DNA of 29,546 nt, taken from positions 15,648-45,193 of the forward strand of contig NW_008705595.1 in the NCBI RefSeq assembly GCF_000186865.1, in the 5' to 3' direction. The notes under the pieces were generated by a model, which searched no databases, was not told the DNA's origin, and saw only the letters and a program-made list of their open reading frames with translations. Of this stretch, positions 16,622 to 25,723 are shown piece after piece; within the stretch, counting starts at the first letter, position 1, and every line of letters starts with the position of its first letter. The DNA is from Aureococcus anophagefferens (Eukaryota; Sar; Pelagophyceae; Pelagomonadales; Pelagomonadaceae). Position numbers and translations under genes: made by a program.

Positions 16622-19600
16622 ATGGGCTCGGTCGCATCTGTCTCTGCGGAGTGTCGCGCTGCTGCTGACGCCGATGTTGGCGTCGGTTCTGTCGAGCGAC
16701 AAATCGACGATGATGATATTGAAGTACGAGGCCTTCACGCGTTTACACTCGAAAAGAAAGTGGGGCAAGGTGCCTTTGGCTGTGTGTGGCGCGCCCGGCG
16801 GAAACATCAAGACGGTGGCCTTGTCGCTATCAAAGTCCAAGACAAAGACCATATTTCCCAGCATGGCCAGGTGCGGCGCTAGCACTGCATAGTCTCCCTA
16901 GGTTCTGATTCAGGCATCGCATGTCATTGCGGAGCGAAATATTTTGTCTCGGCTGCAATGTCCATTCATTGTCCAGCTGTTGTACGCATTTCAAAACCAC
17001 GAGCATGTCTACCTAGTTCTTACTTGGGCATCCGGTGGCGACCTGTTTTCCTTGATGGGGAGAATGAATCGTCTTTTCTCTGAGACTGAGGCCCAATTCT
17101 ACAGTGCAGAGATCACGTGTGCCCTGGACCATCTTCACAACCATAACATCATTTTTCGCGACCTAAAACCAGAGAATGTGCTCCTCGGTGATGACGGACA
17201 CGTCCTCCTCACCGACTTCGGGCTCGCTAAAGATGTACGGAAGGAACTTGCGCGCTCAATATGTGGCACCCCAGAATTCATGGCGCCCGAAGCCTGGACG
17301 GGTTGTAACATAAGCGTTTCACCCCTGCGTCCCGGTGGTTTGTGGTTTGTACTCCTAGATACAAATCGACGCAGAACTCAACGCTGTAGGCCTCGATAGA
17401 CATGTGGGCGTTGGGGTGTCTTGTTTATTTGATGATGGTGGGTGTGACTCCTTTTTTTGACCCTGAAAAACGACGATACGATCGTACACGTGCGCTTCGA
17501 GAGGGAGCGTATAGAACTATCAGCACGGTCTTTGGGGTTAAAGATCCTCCATCTAGCGATGCTGACGATTTCGTTGCGGCACTGCTGCGTATTGATCCAG
17601 TTGATCGGCTAGGAGCCCCAGGAGGCATTAAGGTGGCAACACACTCATGGCTCGTCGCGGTAGACTGGGTGGCATTACGGGAGAAGCGTGTTGCACCACC
17701 AATGCTCTACGCAGGATCTGATATGATGCAAGAACCTCGTATGCATCGTATCTCAACCGAGAGAGTCTCATGCTTTAGGTTTTTTGATGACACTGTGCGA
17801 GGCACCGCAACCACGTCCGGGGCTTCAGCGGACTCGGACGGAGCTGATGAATTCACAAAGCCTCAAGCCAGCACTTGGCCAGATGATTCACGTGAAGCAA
17901 CTGGAGACCTACCAATATCAGGATGCTTACCGATGGCAAAGTCCAATGAGAACTTGTTGGAAGCAGCTAAGTGCAAGGTTAGCTTATTCTGTGAGCTTCA
18001 AAACGAAGTAGAACGTGAGCGTGGATTTGCGTGCCCCAGGAAACAAATTGAGACTAGGAAACTTGCGATAAAGACATGGTGCGCTTTGAGGTCACTTGCA
18101 TGCCCAGACCGAAAGCTCTGGAAAGCCATCCTGTGCGAAGAATTCGTGTACACACATCCCGTCACACCTTATTGCTACCAGCACCTCCCGAGTCTCAGCG
18201 ACTGTGGGACTTTCAAGACCTTTGCTGGCATCGACGAGTTTTTGTGCGACGTGGAAGCTGCACAACAGCTCGAACAATCAGACACCGCCGACGAGCACGC
18301 ACGACTGCCCGATGGTGTTAGGTCATCTCAGGGGATCGAACTGTTTCGAAATATTGTGCTTGATTATGATGTGGCCGATGATGATATCCTTATCTCGGTT
18401 GACATTCAGCGCGCTGCCTTTACATGCACACTCAAAGAGCTTTCTAGGGGCGCATCAACAGTGGCTATGGGACATGTCATATTTCGAGGCCCAAAGATTG
18501 CGGAGATAACCCTGACATTAGATGTTTTGGGATTTTCGAAACACATTTCGCAATCTATGGCGAATTTGCATGAAGGACACTCAAACCTCTCCGCAGATCT
18601 CCAGCGCAAGTCATTTTTCAGTGACAATATTGATGGTGCCGTCGCAGAAGATGCACCACTTCATCTGCCGCGAGTTAGTGACTACATGTTCTCTCATAAA
18701 TTGGGCCAAGGCGCTTTTGGTAAGGTCTGGCTTGCAAAAGAAGTTGCGTCGGGTAATATGGTTGCTATTAAGACGTTGAATAAAAATTTCTTGGTGACTA
18801 CCGGCCTATGGCGGCGTGCAGCGACAGAAAAACTCGTGCTGGAGATCATGCAACATCCATTCATAGTCAAGCAATACTTTACGTTCCAAGACAAAGAGAC
18901 AATATATATTGTCCTTGAGTATGTCCCTGGGGGCACTCTAAGCCAGCTCCTCAAGTCACAGCCAGAAGGCTGTATTACAGAGTGTCATGCTCAGTTCTTA
19001 AGTGCCGAGATTTTATGCGCGATCGATTACTTGCACGAAAGATTGATAACATTCCGTGATTTAAAACCCGAGAACGTTCTCCTTTCTGCCAGCGGTCATG
19101 CATGTCTCACAGACTTTGGGTCTGTTGCTGTGCCCCAGTCAATTGCATCGTGCATTGACAAGTCTAAAGAAAATGCAGCAAATGCAAGTTTTCCCTCAGA
19201 CGACTTGCAAGGAAAAAGGGATATACGTACACGCCGAACAATGGTGAGCCTCCATGGGTCGCCTCTTTTCATGGCTCCAGAGATCATTCGTGGCTCAGGC
19301 TACGGACCAGAGGTTGACTTCTGGTCTTTTGGCGTCTTGCTTTACGCAAAACCACTGCGCCCGACGAAATATTCCTTCAATCACCATCTATCTTCTAGGT
19401 AATGCTCGCCGGGCGACACCCGTTCGACGACAACTCAGATGGCGACAAAATCATCACTCACGTCCTTCGTCGTTCTCCTCATCCCCTCGCGATCACAGAC
19501 GCTCGCATTTCTGATGCTGCCCGTGACATCACTAGACAGCTCCTCAAGACCGACCCAGATGAGCGCCTAGGTGCCGAGGCCGGGCCGTCTGCAGTCAAAG

Positions 19601-20316
19601 AACACATGTTCTACAGGGGTCTAGATTGGAGTTCACTTCTACGAAAAACCCTCTCGGTGCCTCTTCCCCTCTGCTTGGATGGCGTGGTTCGGACTACTGG
19701 AGCATCTGGTGATTGCTTTTCTGACTTCCACAACTATTCTCGGCGCACCACTCTTGGTATTGATAGTGAACCTACACGTCATACACCTAGCAGCGAATTC
19801 GAAGGTGATGATTCATCACCGGCTTCTCAGAAGCTCGCGACAAATCTGCGGCATCGTACAGCCATGCTCAGACGCTATTTTGCTCTCCGAACTCAATGTT
19901 GTGTGGAAAATGAAGCTTGGGCTGGCGTCCTAGATGATGTTTGTGTTCACTCAGAGCCCAAGCTACCGTACCGACCGCAGTACATGGGTTCTTCACGGAA
20001 GTTGAGCGCAACGCAGCGTGTATTCCTCATTGGGATTGAAGACATTGTCGCAGACAATCTCGCCGCTCGATCTGCCTCTGGACTGAAGCAGGTGCGCGAT
20101 CTTGAGTTTGCTCTTGTTGACGTCATCCACGACCAGGATCAGCGTGTATCTATGTTTCAGTGGTCCATGCGCTCAAAGAGACTCAATACAGCATGCATGG
20201 GGGGGGGGAGAGCCACCTTTTCTACCGTGGGTCACATCAAAACCATGGATATCGTTGTCGATATTCATGGATTTATGGAAAAGATTGCCCGTGCGGAGGC
20301 AGTTTGTGCACACTAG
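16622..20316 (+). CDS. Tandem double AGC-type kinase with two NTF2/SnoaL-like domains, about 1178 aa
   Basis: Exons are 16622-16870, 16902-17315, 17390-19345 and 19399-20316; every junction is phase 0 and the total is 3537 nt. Kinase 1 (about 41-325) has GQGAFG, VAIK (K71), E94, FRDLKPEN (D170), DFG (D188) and CGTPEFMAPE. Kinase 2 (about 650-955) has GQGAFG, VAIK (K682), FRDLKPEN (D778), DFG (D796), a roughly 45-residue activation-loop insertion and HGSPLFMAPE. Both end in AGC-like tails (DRLGAPGGIK; DERLGAEAGP). After each kinase comes a similar domain (about 410-607 and 1017-1170): WKAILCEEF / WAGVLDDVC, GIDEFL / GIEDIV, GHVIFRGPKIAEITLTLDVL / GRATFSTVGHIKTMDIVVDI. Its pattern suggests an NTF2/SnoaL-like fold (inference). 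Both catalytic sets look intact. MGSVAS at the N-terminus could be myristoylated. The third intron needs a GC donor. Substrate and pathway unknown. Confidence 0.88.
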
Positions 20317-21525
20317 ATGCCAGGAGCGTTCTACTCGCAGGCTAACGACATCCATGCCTGGAGCTCATGGATGTCTGACACTACGAAGATGCCCAGCAAC
20401 TGGCAGCCTAATGGCGCAAACCTCTATAGGGCCATTGGCAAAAGAAAGCACAAAGGTAGCTAAGTAGCGACATGTGGGCTGGCGTACGAGGCCTGGTGTT
20501 AGAATTGTTCACTGTACTTGCATTGCGGAAGCATTGTTTCCGGCAACTTGGGCGAGTTCAACACGGTAGTGAGTTAGACCAAGCGCGGCCCGTCAGCCTT
20601 CATTTCCGGCATTCCTTCGCTCAACTTGAGCTCAGCCTCCCCTTGTGGAGCCCGCGGGAAACTCGACGCTTTCTAGTTTGGGCCCCACCCGCCCCCCCCC
20701 CCCCCGCGCCTGAGTAAAGCCCCCAGCTGCCGACCAAAAATTCTCGGGGCCGTTTCGGGTCGGGGACTTGGCGAAAGACGCCCAGACCGCGCGTTGCCTA
20801 GGGGCCCCTTTCGGGGCTTTTAAGCTAGTGGATGACAGGTTCGTCATATAGGAAATGAGCCGTGGTGATTATAATTGCCCAGCGTATATATCATAAACGA
20901 TGCGAGCCATTCGTTTAAAGGTCTGTATCTCCTTCAATATTAGCTGTGCGCTCCGAGCCATCAATGTCCCAAAGTTCATCATAGATTGTGAAGTTTACTC
21001 CGCCAAGGGTTACTTTTGCTTATGTTCTCGCCATGCCGGGATCTAGCAACACTAAGCTTTACAAGCGGGGTCCAAACTAGAACGCGTCGTATTTCCCGCG
21101 GGCTGATCTTGGGTAGGTTTGATCTTGGGTGGGCACTGTTCTGATGACTTGTATCTTCGCCTCCCTCTGTCCTCAGCCGCCGGTGGTACTCGCCTGAAGC
21201 CCGCGGGCCCTACGGGCTCCCGGGGCCCCCGGCAGAGCCTGAGATCATCGGATGATAGCGCCAGACATGGGGCACTTAAGCGCGCCTAAGCCCCCGCCAA
21301 GTCGCGAGCGGAGTTCCGTTTGGTTCCCCAGGCCCGGGGTGGCCCAGTACCCACTCGGGGTGAGCAAGGGCCGAAGAGCTGGGAGTCAGGTGGATGCAGG
21401 TCAGATGGAGTGGACCACCGCCGTCAGCACGCTGGCTCGAGTGTGGCCGCCTATTCCCCATCATCGTCATCATCAACACCATCATCACCAGCATCATCGG
21501 GGGAGGATGGCTGTTGCCAGTCCTG
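20317..21525. other. Region between convergent kinase and B9D2 genes, no gene supported
   Basis: It should hold both 3' UTRs. Features seen are a C homopolymer at about 20692-20705, GC-rich inverted strings near 21200-21230, a small duplication TGATCTTGGGT at about 21104 and 21120, and a CAT/ATC trinucleotide tract at 21459-21502. ORFs here are Ser- or His-rich shadows of the microsatellite and GC-rich DNA. Confidence 0.6.
21459..21502 (+). repeat. CAT/ATC trinucleotide microsatellite
   Basis: Interrupted run of CAT, CGT and CAC triplets just downstream of the B9D2 stop codon, within its presumed 3' UTR. Confidence 0.85.
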
Positions 21526-22294
21526 TCATGGCGCAGATGAGGCATCTGGAAGTTTCGCGGCCTTCTCAATGATGAGGACCGACAAGGAGGCGTGTATGGC
21601 ACCGGTAGTTTCTGAATTTAGATCAAATCGATTCGCGCTAGTTGCAACCTAAAACAAAGTTATGAATTGATCTTTATCTAAAGATCCATCGAAACATGCC
21701 AGTCGATCTTGTATGAGTCTGGGATACCCCCCGATAAACTTGGAGGAGAGGCGCTCGTACCAGGTCCCGAAGGGACGCCAACAAACAATCTCGATGTCAT
21801 GCGTTCCAGAAACCATCGGGAGGTGACCTGTGCGAGGCTTTATCATTTTCAGTACTTGATCAAGTACAGCGTTCATCACAGAAACCATACCCGGTGAGCT
21901 CATGCCTTGAGAGATCGTCGGCTTGGTATACCTGAACTGTTAGTTTCGGGACTGTGGAAATAACCTGTGCCATGCGGAAGCTTGAGCTGATAGTCACGTC
22001 AAGTAAAAGGACGATATGGCACGCAGATGATGTGTGAATGCGCAGATCCATGGGATGGTCGAGTACTGCAAGCCGACCCTCGCGCCCGTAGGCATAGGCT
22101 TGGCTCTGTCCTTCGCGTGGTCCCTCGAGCAAATTCCAATCAGACGAATACTCAAAGTACCAGCGCACTTGCAGAGCCTTGCTGTCAAATGGAAAGCCGA
22201 CTGAGACGGAATAGCGTTACATAGCCAATTATACCCTGCGCGTGCACGCACTTGCTGTCTCGATGGTTCCGATGTAATGTACCAGCGTTCCCAT
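21526..22294 (-). CDS. B9D2: B9 domain-containing protein 2 (B9D2), 184 aa in five exons
   Basis: B9D2 belongs, with B9D1 and MKS1, to the Meckel-syndrome (MKS) module of the ciliary transition zone, the gate at the base of cilia. Exons are 22294-22252, 22200-22025, 21964-21880, 21827-21700 and 21648-21526, totalling 555 nt. Diagnostic B9D2 strings are GPREGQSQ, DHPMDLRI, KLTVQVYQADD, GYGFC joined across intron 3 to HLPMVSGTHDIEIVCWRPFG, and in exon 5 NRFDLNSETTGAIHASLSVL, matching the family's last strands with conserved spacing. Length is near the animal protein (about 175 aa). Introns 1 and 3 are GT-AG. Intron 2 (22024-21965, GCGTGC) and intron 4 (21699-21649, GCATGT) need GC donors; intron 2 has an in-frame length and could be read through, while intron 4 ends in a stop if retained. 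The gene is convergent with the double kinase and divergent from the retroelement. Confidence 0.9.
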
Positions 22295-22963
22295 TTCAGG
22301 CTCTACGTGAGAGAAATTTTCGCAATTACGTGCACCAAGTGTCAGGCTTCTTGCTATTACAGAGTTACTTCAGCAACCATCAATCCGGATACAACAGTAT
22401 GTGCAGGTGATATAGCCGCCAGGATATATCAGCCAGGATATTCAGGAAGCACGGTTGATGCTCTCAAGGATTATTTCCTGACTCTTCCTCAACTTACCCT
22501 CAAGTTCTACCTCAACCTATCCTCAAGGTCTACCTTCCTCTTTACAGGACCATAGGCTCAGCCTACTGGGCCTACCGCCACCCTGACTGACCTTCCCCAC
22601 TGAGGAGGCTCTCCTCCTTTCTTTCTCCTTTCCTATCCCAAAGTACTGAGATCCTCCCTCCCTGGCGTTAACGCCAGTAGGTCAGTCCACGTAACTCCCG
22701 CAGCTGCCCCTGCGAGGGTTATGGGCCCACAGATCGTATAACTCCAGCGAGAGTTACGGATCTGGCTCCTTGGCTCAACCACTCGACTCGCGCATTTTAG
22801 CAGCTGAGTCCCTCGAGTAAACCTCGAGTGTGGTCGAGTGTTCTTTCCACCGTTTATGGTAAAAGAACAACAAGTCGAGCAGGACTGACATTTCAATTGA
22901 TAGGCGGACCCCTCAGACCAGAGAAAAACATTACGTATTTCTACCGTTAACCGAAATCGAAGT
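22295..22963. other. Upstream of B9D2 and leader / probable 5' LTR of the retroelement
   Basis: No gene is supported. The element's 5' LTR and primer-binding site should lie here, but the 3' LTR is outside the window, so LTR limits cannot be set. Visible structures are CTCAA-containing short repeats at 22460-22530, a palindrome GGCGTTAACGCC at 22664-22675, inverted GTAACTC / GAGTTAC at 22690 and 22751, and CTCGAGT repeats at 22781-22832. Confidence 0.5.
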
Positions 22964-25723
22964 ATGGCTGACCCAGTTACCACACAGCTCGCCGCTTTAC
23001 TGGCACAACAAGCTGCCATACTGGATGGAGTCCAAAAGACTCTTGGAAGGTTGGAAGAGAGAGATAAAGATGCGGCTTCATCGCTTATAGCAGTGAATGA
23101 TCGTATTACCGCTGACATTGCAGCCGATAAATTGGAGCGTGATGCTACTTTAGCATCAATGAAAGAATCATTCGAAGCTATGAAAAAATCTCTGGAGGAA
23201 GTATCAAATAGATCACCTCCTGGGGCTGAAGAAGCTAAGGAAAGCCCTTCCACTCCTTCGGATATAACTGACTTCTCTACATTTCATAAAGGAAAACTGT
23301 CAAAAGCTGATCAAGATCACTTCAGCACATCGTATGGGGAACTATCCAAAGGCATTGGCATGAATAACCTTTACCATGATACAGGCCTTAAAATCTTTAC
23401 AGCAGTCTATAATGGCAAAGGCACCATGGAAAATATAGGTGACCTACGCAAATGTATAAGTCGCTACATAGAGGTTCATTCGCTGAATAAAGCTCGAAGA
23501 ATTTTGGATGTAAAGTCCTATTACTCCTATACACAGGGTCATGATAAGTTCACAGATTGGATCAACTCATCCCTGGTGAATGCGTACAGTAGTGCGATGA
23601 ATGCCATCACTGGCATGAAGATCAATGTGACGCAGCTATCTGGACTTCAAATTCTTAAAATAGATGACGTCCAGCTTGATGAATCTAGTGCTCGCGGAGA
23701 GCAAGTGATTCTATGGGACAAAGTTCCAATTGATCTTTTCACTAAAGAAAAATTTTTGAAGGATCCACTCAAATATATCACAGAAGAAGGATTCAAATTA
23801 AAGGATCAGAAATTCGTGATCTCAAAGATTCTCAAGCATGACAAAGCTCTTGAAATGAAGACGCTCTCATTTCACTGCATTCCTATGAATTTTGGGGATC
23901 GCACGAATGAGCATCAACCGTGCTATATACCCTTAAATCCTTTCTTTGACGGTTATCGCAATTGCTTATTCAAAGCTGGCATGAATCAGAGTGCTGAAGA
24001 TCGACGTTACGCACCGATGAGTTCTATGATTCCAGGGGATGTTAACTTCAATCCTGCGGAGCATATGGATCTCACGGACTTTGGCTCATCAGACACTGTA
24101 GTATCTGAAAATCTCTATGCTTACCTGAACAATAGCTTCCGTAATCTGTCCCAAAAGGACAAATCTGAGTTGCTCTCAGCAGAGATGGAGAACATCAGGA
24201 AAATAAGCATGGGCTGCAAGTCCTACACTCTAGTTCAATGGGTTCTCAGTGTTCTGTGTGGTGGACAAGAGTCCATACTTCTACACTTGCAGGACTATCG
24301 TAAAGATGTACTCGACGCTACAACTGGAGCCTTCTCCGAATTTCCATTACTTGACCCCAACAACATCATGAAGTTTGTATATCAACTTAATGAGAAGATA
24401 GGGTCTATGTCAAATTATGACACCTATGCATACAGAACCAAGAAAGAGCTCATGCGAGAGGTCATTCCGGCCATGTGGCGTCATGTGAGTGCCGCACAAT
24501 GGCAGAACTCCAGTGATGAACCAGCATCTGCCTTACATGAAAAGATCTTTAAAATTACAGATGCTCTTCGCGTTTTCTATGGGAACTCCCATCATCGCGA
24601 TAGTCCCAGTTCACTAAAAGCTCTCGAAGCAGCACAAGTTGGTCTCAGTCATGCCATCTATGACATAAAATTAATGATAGATATGTTTACATCCTTGTAC
24701 GCCGCTCACTATGCGGAACCGCCGGATATGAACGAATGTCTTTCACTAGATCTCGATAACACACAACAATTCAAGCACCGAAGTAGGTTATCTCAAGCAC
24801 AGTTCAGTCTCAGCCTGAAAAATGCTGGCATGTATCAGGTGGAAGAATTGGAGTCTTGTACTTTCTATCTGAATGACACTGACATGGACGAAGTTAACCA
24901 GCTCTACGACGCTTGTGACAGAGATGAAACCATATTGAGCTTATTAGATGAGACCACGGCAGCCTTCGCTGCCAATTGTGTGAGTGTGCATTTCACTGAA
25001 GAACAAATCATGATGGCAGGTGGAAATAAATCTGCTACTCCAGGGTTCAAGCCAAAGGCAACTAGCAACCGTCAAAAAGGCCGCCTTAAACTACGGAATC
25101 GCGGTAAAGGCGGTTTTGGTAGAGGCTCAGGCGGTTTTGGTAGAGGTGGAGGCAAATTGCACAGCACCTCTTCCTTCAACCAGATTGAAAGAAAGGTAGT
25201 GAACTTGTCCTCTAACGATGAAAATGATCCGATGCATAAACGCAAAGAAGCCTACATCGACAGGATGAAAACAGCTGTGAAGCATGCAGTACCAAGAAGC
25301 TCACAGCAGGCCAGAACCAGTCAAAGAGAGAGTGATTTTGGTGCAGCGCACCATAACGTGGATGTCCGCGATGAGTCGAATGTCCCAAAGACATCCATGG
25401 CGCTGCAGAAATTCATCTACACTCAGATCAAAAATGGTACATTTAACCAGCTTGATGATGATGTTAAGAAAGAATTGGAACAGCTACAAAAAGCCACCTT
25501 TAAGTCGCTAAAGACAGCAAATGTTTTGGAAGCGACAGACTTTCAGCCCGACGATGTTCCCGAGGAGACGATGGCAGCGGTGTATCATCGAACTGGGGGA
25601 GAGTTGTTCTCAGAAACAAAAGAGACAATACTCACCATGGAAGAGCTAGAGGAAGAAAGCAATGACTCCTCTTTCCCTGCAGTTATGTTGACAGACACCG
25701 AGATGTCAAGTTTTCGGGATTAG
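22964..25723 (+). CDS. Retroelement ORF1, Gag-like, 919 aa
   Basis: By position this is the structural (Gag) protein of the retroelement. Residues 1-90 are a predicted coiled coil (LAALLAQQAAILDGVQKTLG, RLEERDKDAASSL). The middle 600 residues are helical-looking but match no family I can name. Near residues 690-725 lies a basic Gly/Arg segment (RNRGKGGFGRGSGGFGRGGG), an RGG-type nucleic-acid-binding motif in place of the usual CCHC zinc knuckle, which I do not find. The C-terminus is acidic. At 919 residues it is much longer than typical copia Gag. It ends in TAG at 25721-25723, directly followed in the same frame by the ATG of ORF2, which could allow either readthrough or a separate start. 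The ATG at 22964 is the first in frame. Confidence 0.85.
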   Translation: MADPVTTQLAALLAQQAAILDGVQKTLGRLEERDKDAASSLIAVNDRITADIAADKLERDATLASMKESFEAMKKSLEEVSNRSPPGAEEAKESPSTPSDITDFSTFHKGKLSKADQDHFSTSYGELSKGIGMNNLYHDTGLKIFTAVYNGKGTMENIGDLRKCISRYIEVHSLNKARRILDVKSYYSYTQGHDKFTDWINSSLVNAYSSAMNAITGMKINVTQLSGLQILKIDDVQLDESSARGEQVILWDKVPIDLFTKEKFLKDPLKYITEEGFKLKDQKFVISKILKHDKALEMKTLSFHCIPMNFGDRTNEHQPCYIPLNPFFDGYRNCLFKAGMNQSAEDRRYAPMSSMIPGDVNFNPAEHMDLTDFGSSDTVVSENLYAYLNNSFRNLSQKDKSELLSAEMENIRKISMGCKSYTLVQWVLSVLCGGQESILLHLQDYRKDVLDATTGAFSEFPLLDPNNIMKFVYQLNEKIGSMSNYDTYAYRTKKELMREVIPAMWRHVSAAQWQNSSDEPASALHEKIFKITDALRVFYGNSHHRDSPSSLKALEAAQVGLSHAIYDIKLMIDMFTSLYAAHYAEPPDMNECLSLDLDNTQQFKHRSRLSQAQFSLSLKNAGMYQVEELESCTFYLNDTDMDEVNQLYDACDRDETILSLLDETTAAFAANCVSVHFTEEQIMMAGGNKSATPGFKPKATSNRQKGRLKLRNRGKGGFGRGSGGFGRGGGKLHSTSSFNQIERKVVNLSSNDENDPMHKRKEAYIDRMKTAVKHAVPRSSQQARTSQRESDFGAAHHNVDVRDESNVPKTSMALQKFIYTQIKNGTFNQLDDDVKKELEQLQKATFKSLKTANVLEATDFQPDDVPEETMAAVYHRTGGELFSETKETILTMEELEEESNDSSFPAVMLTDTEMSSFRD

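Noticed and set aside
21252..21652. His/Ser/Met-rich ORFs on both strands
   Set aside because: Generated by the CAT/ATC microsatellite and by antisense of B9D2 exon 5.
22385..22660. Attempt to define the 5' LTR of the copia-type element
   Set aside because: No 3' LTR in the window for comparison and no convincing primer-binding site, so any limits would be guesses.
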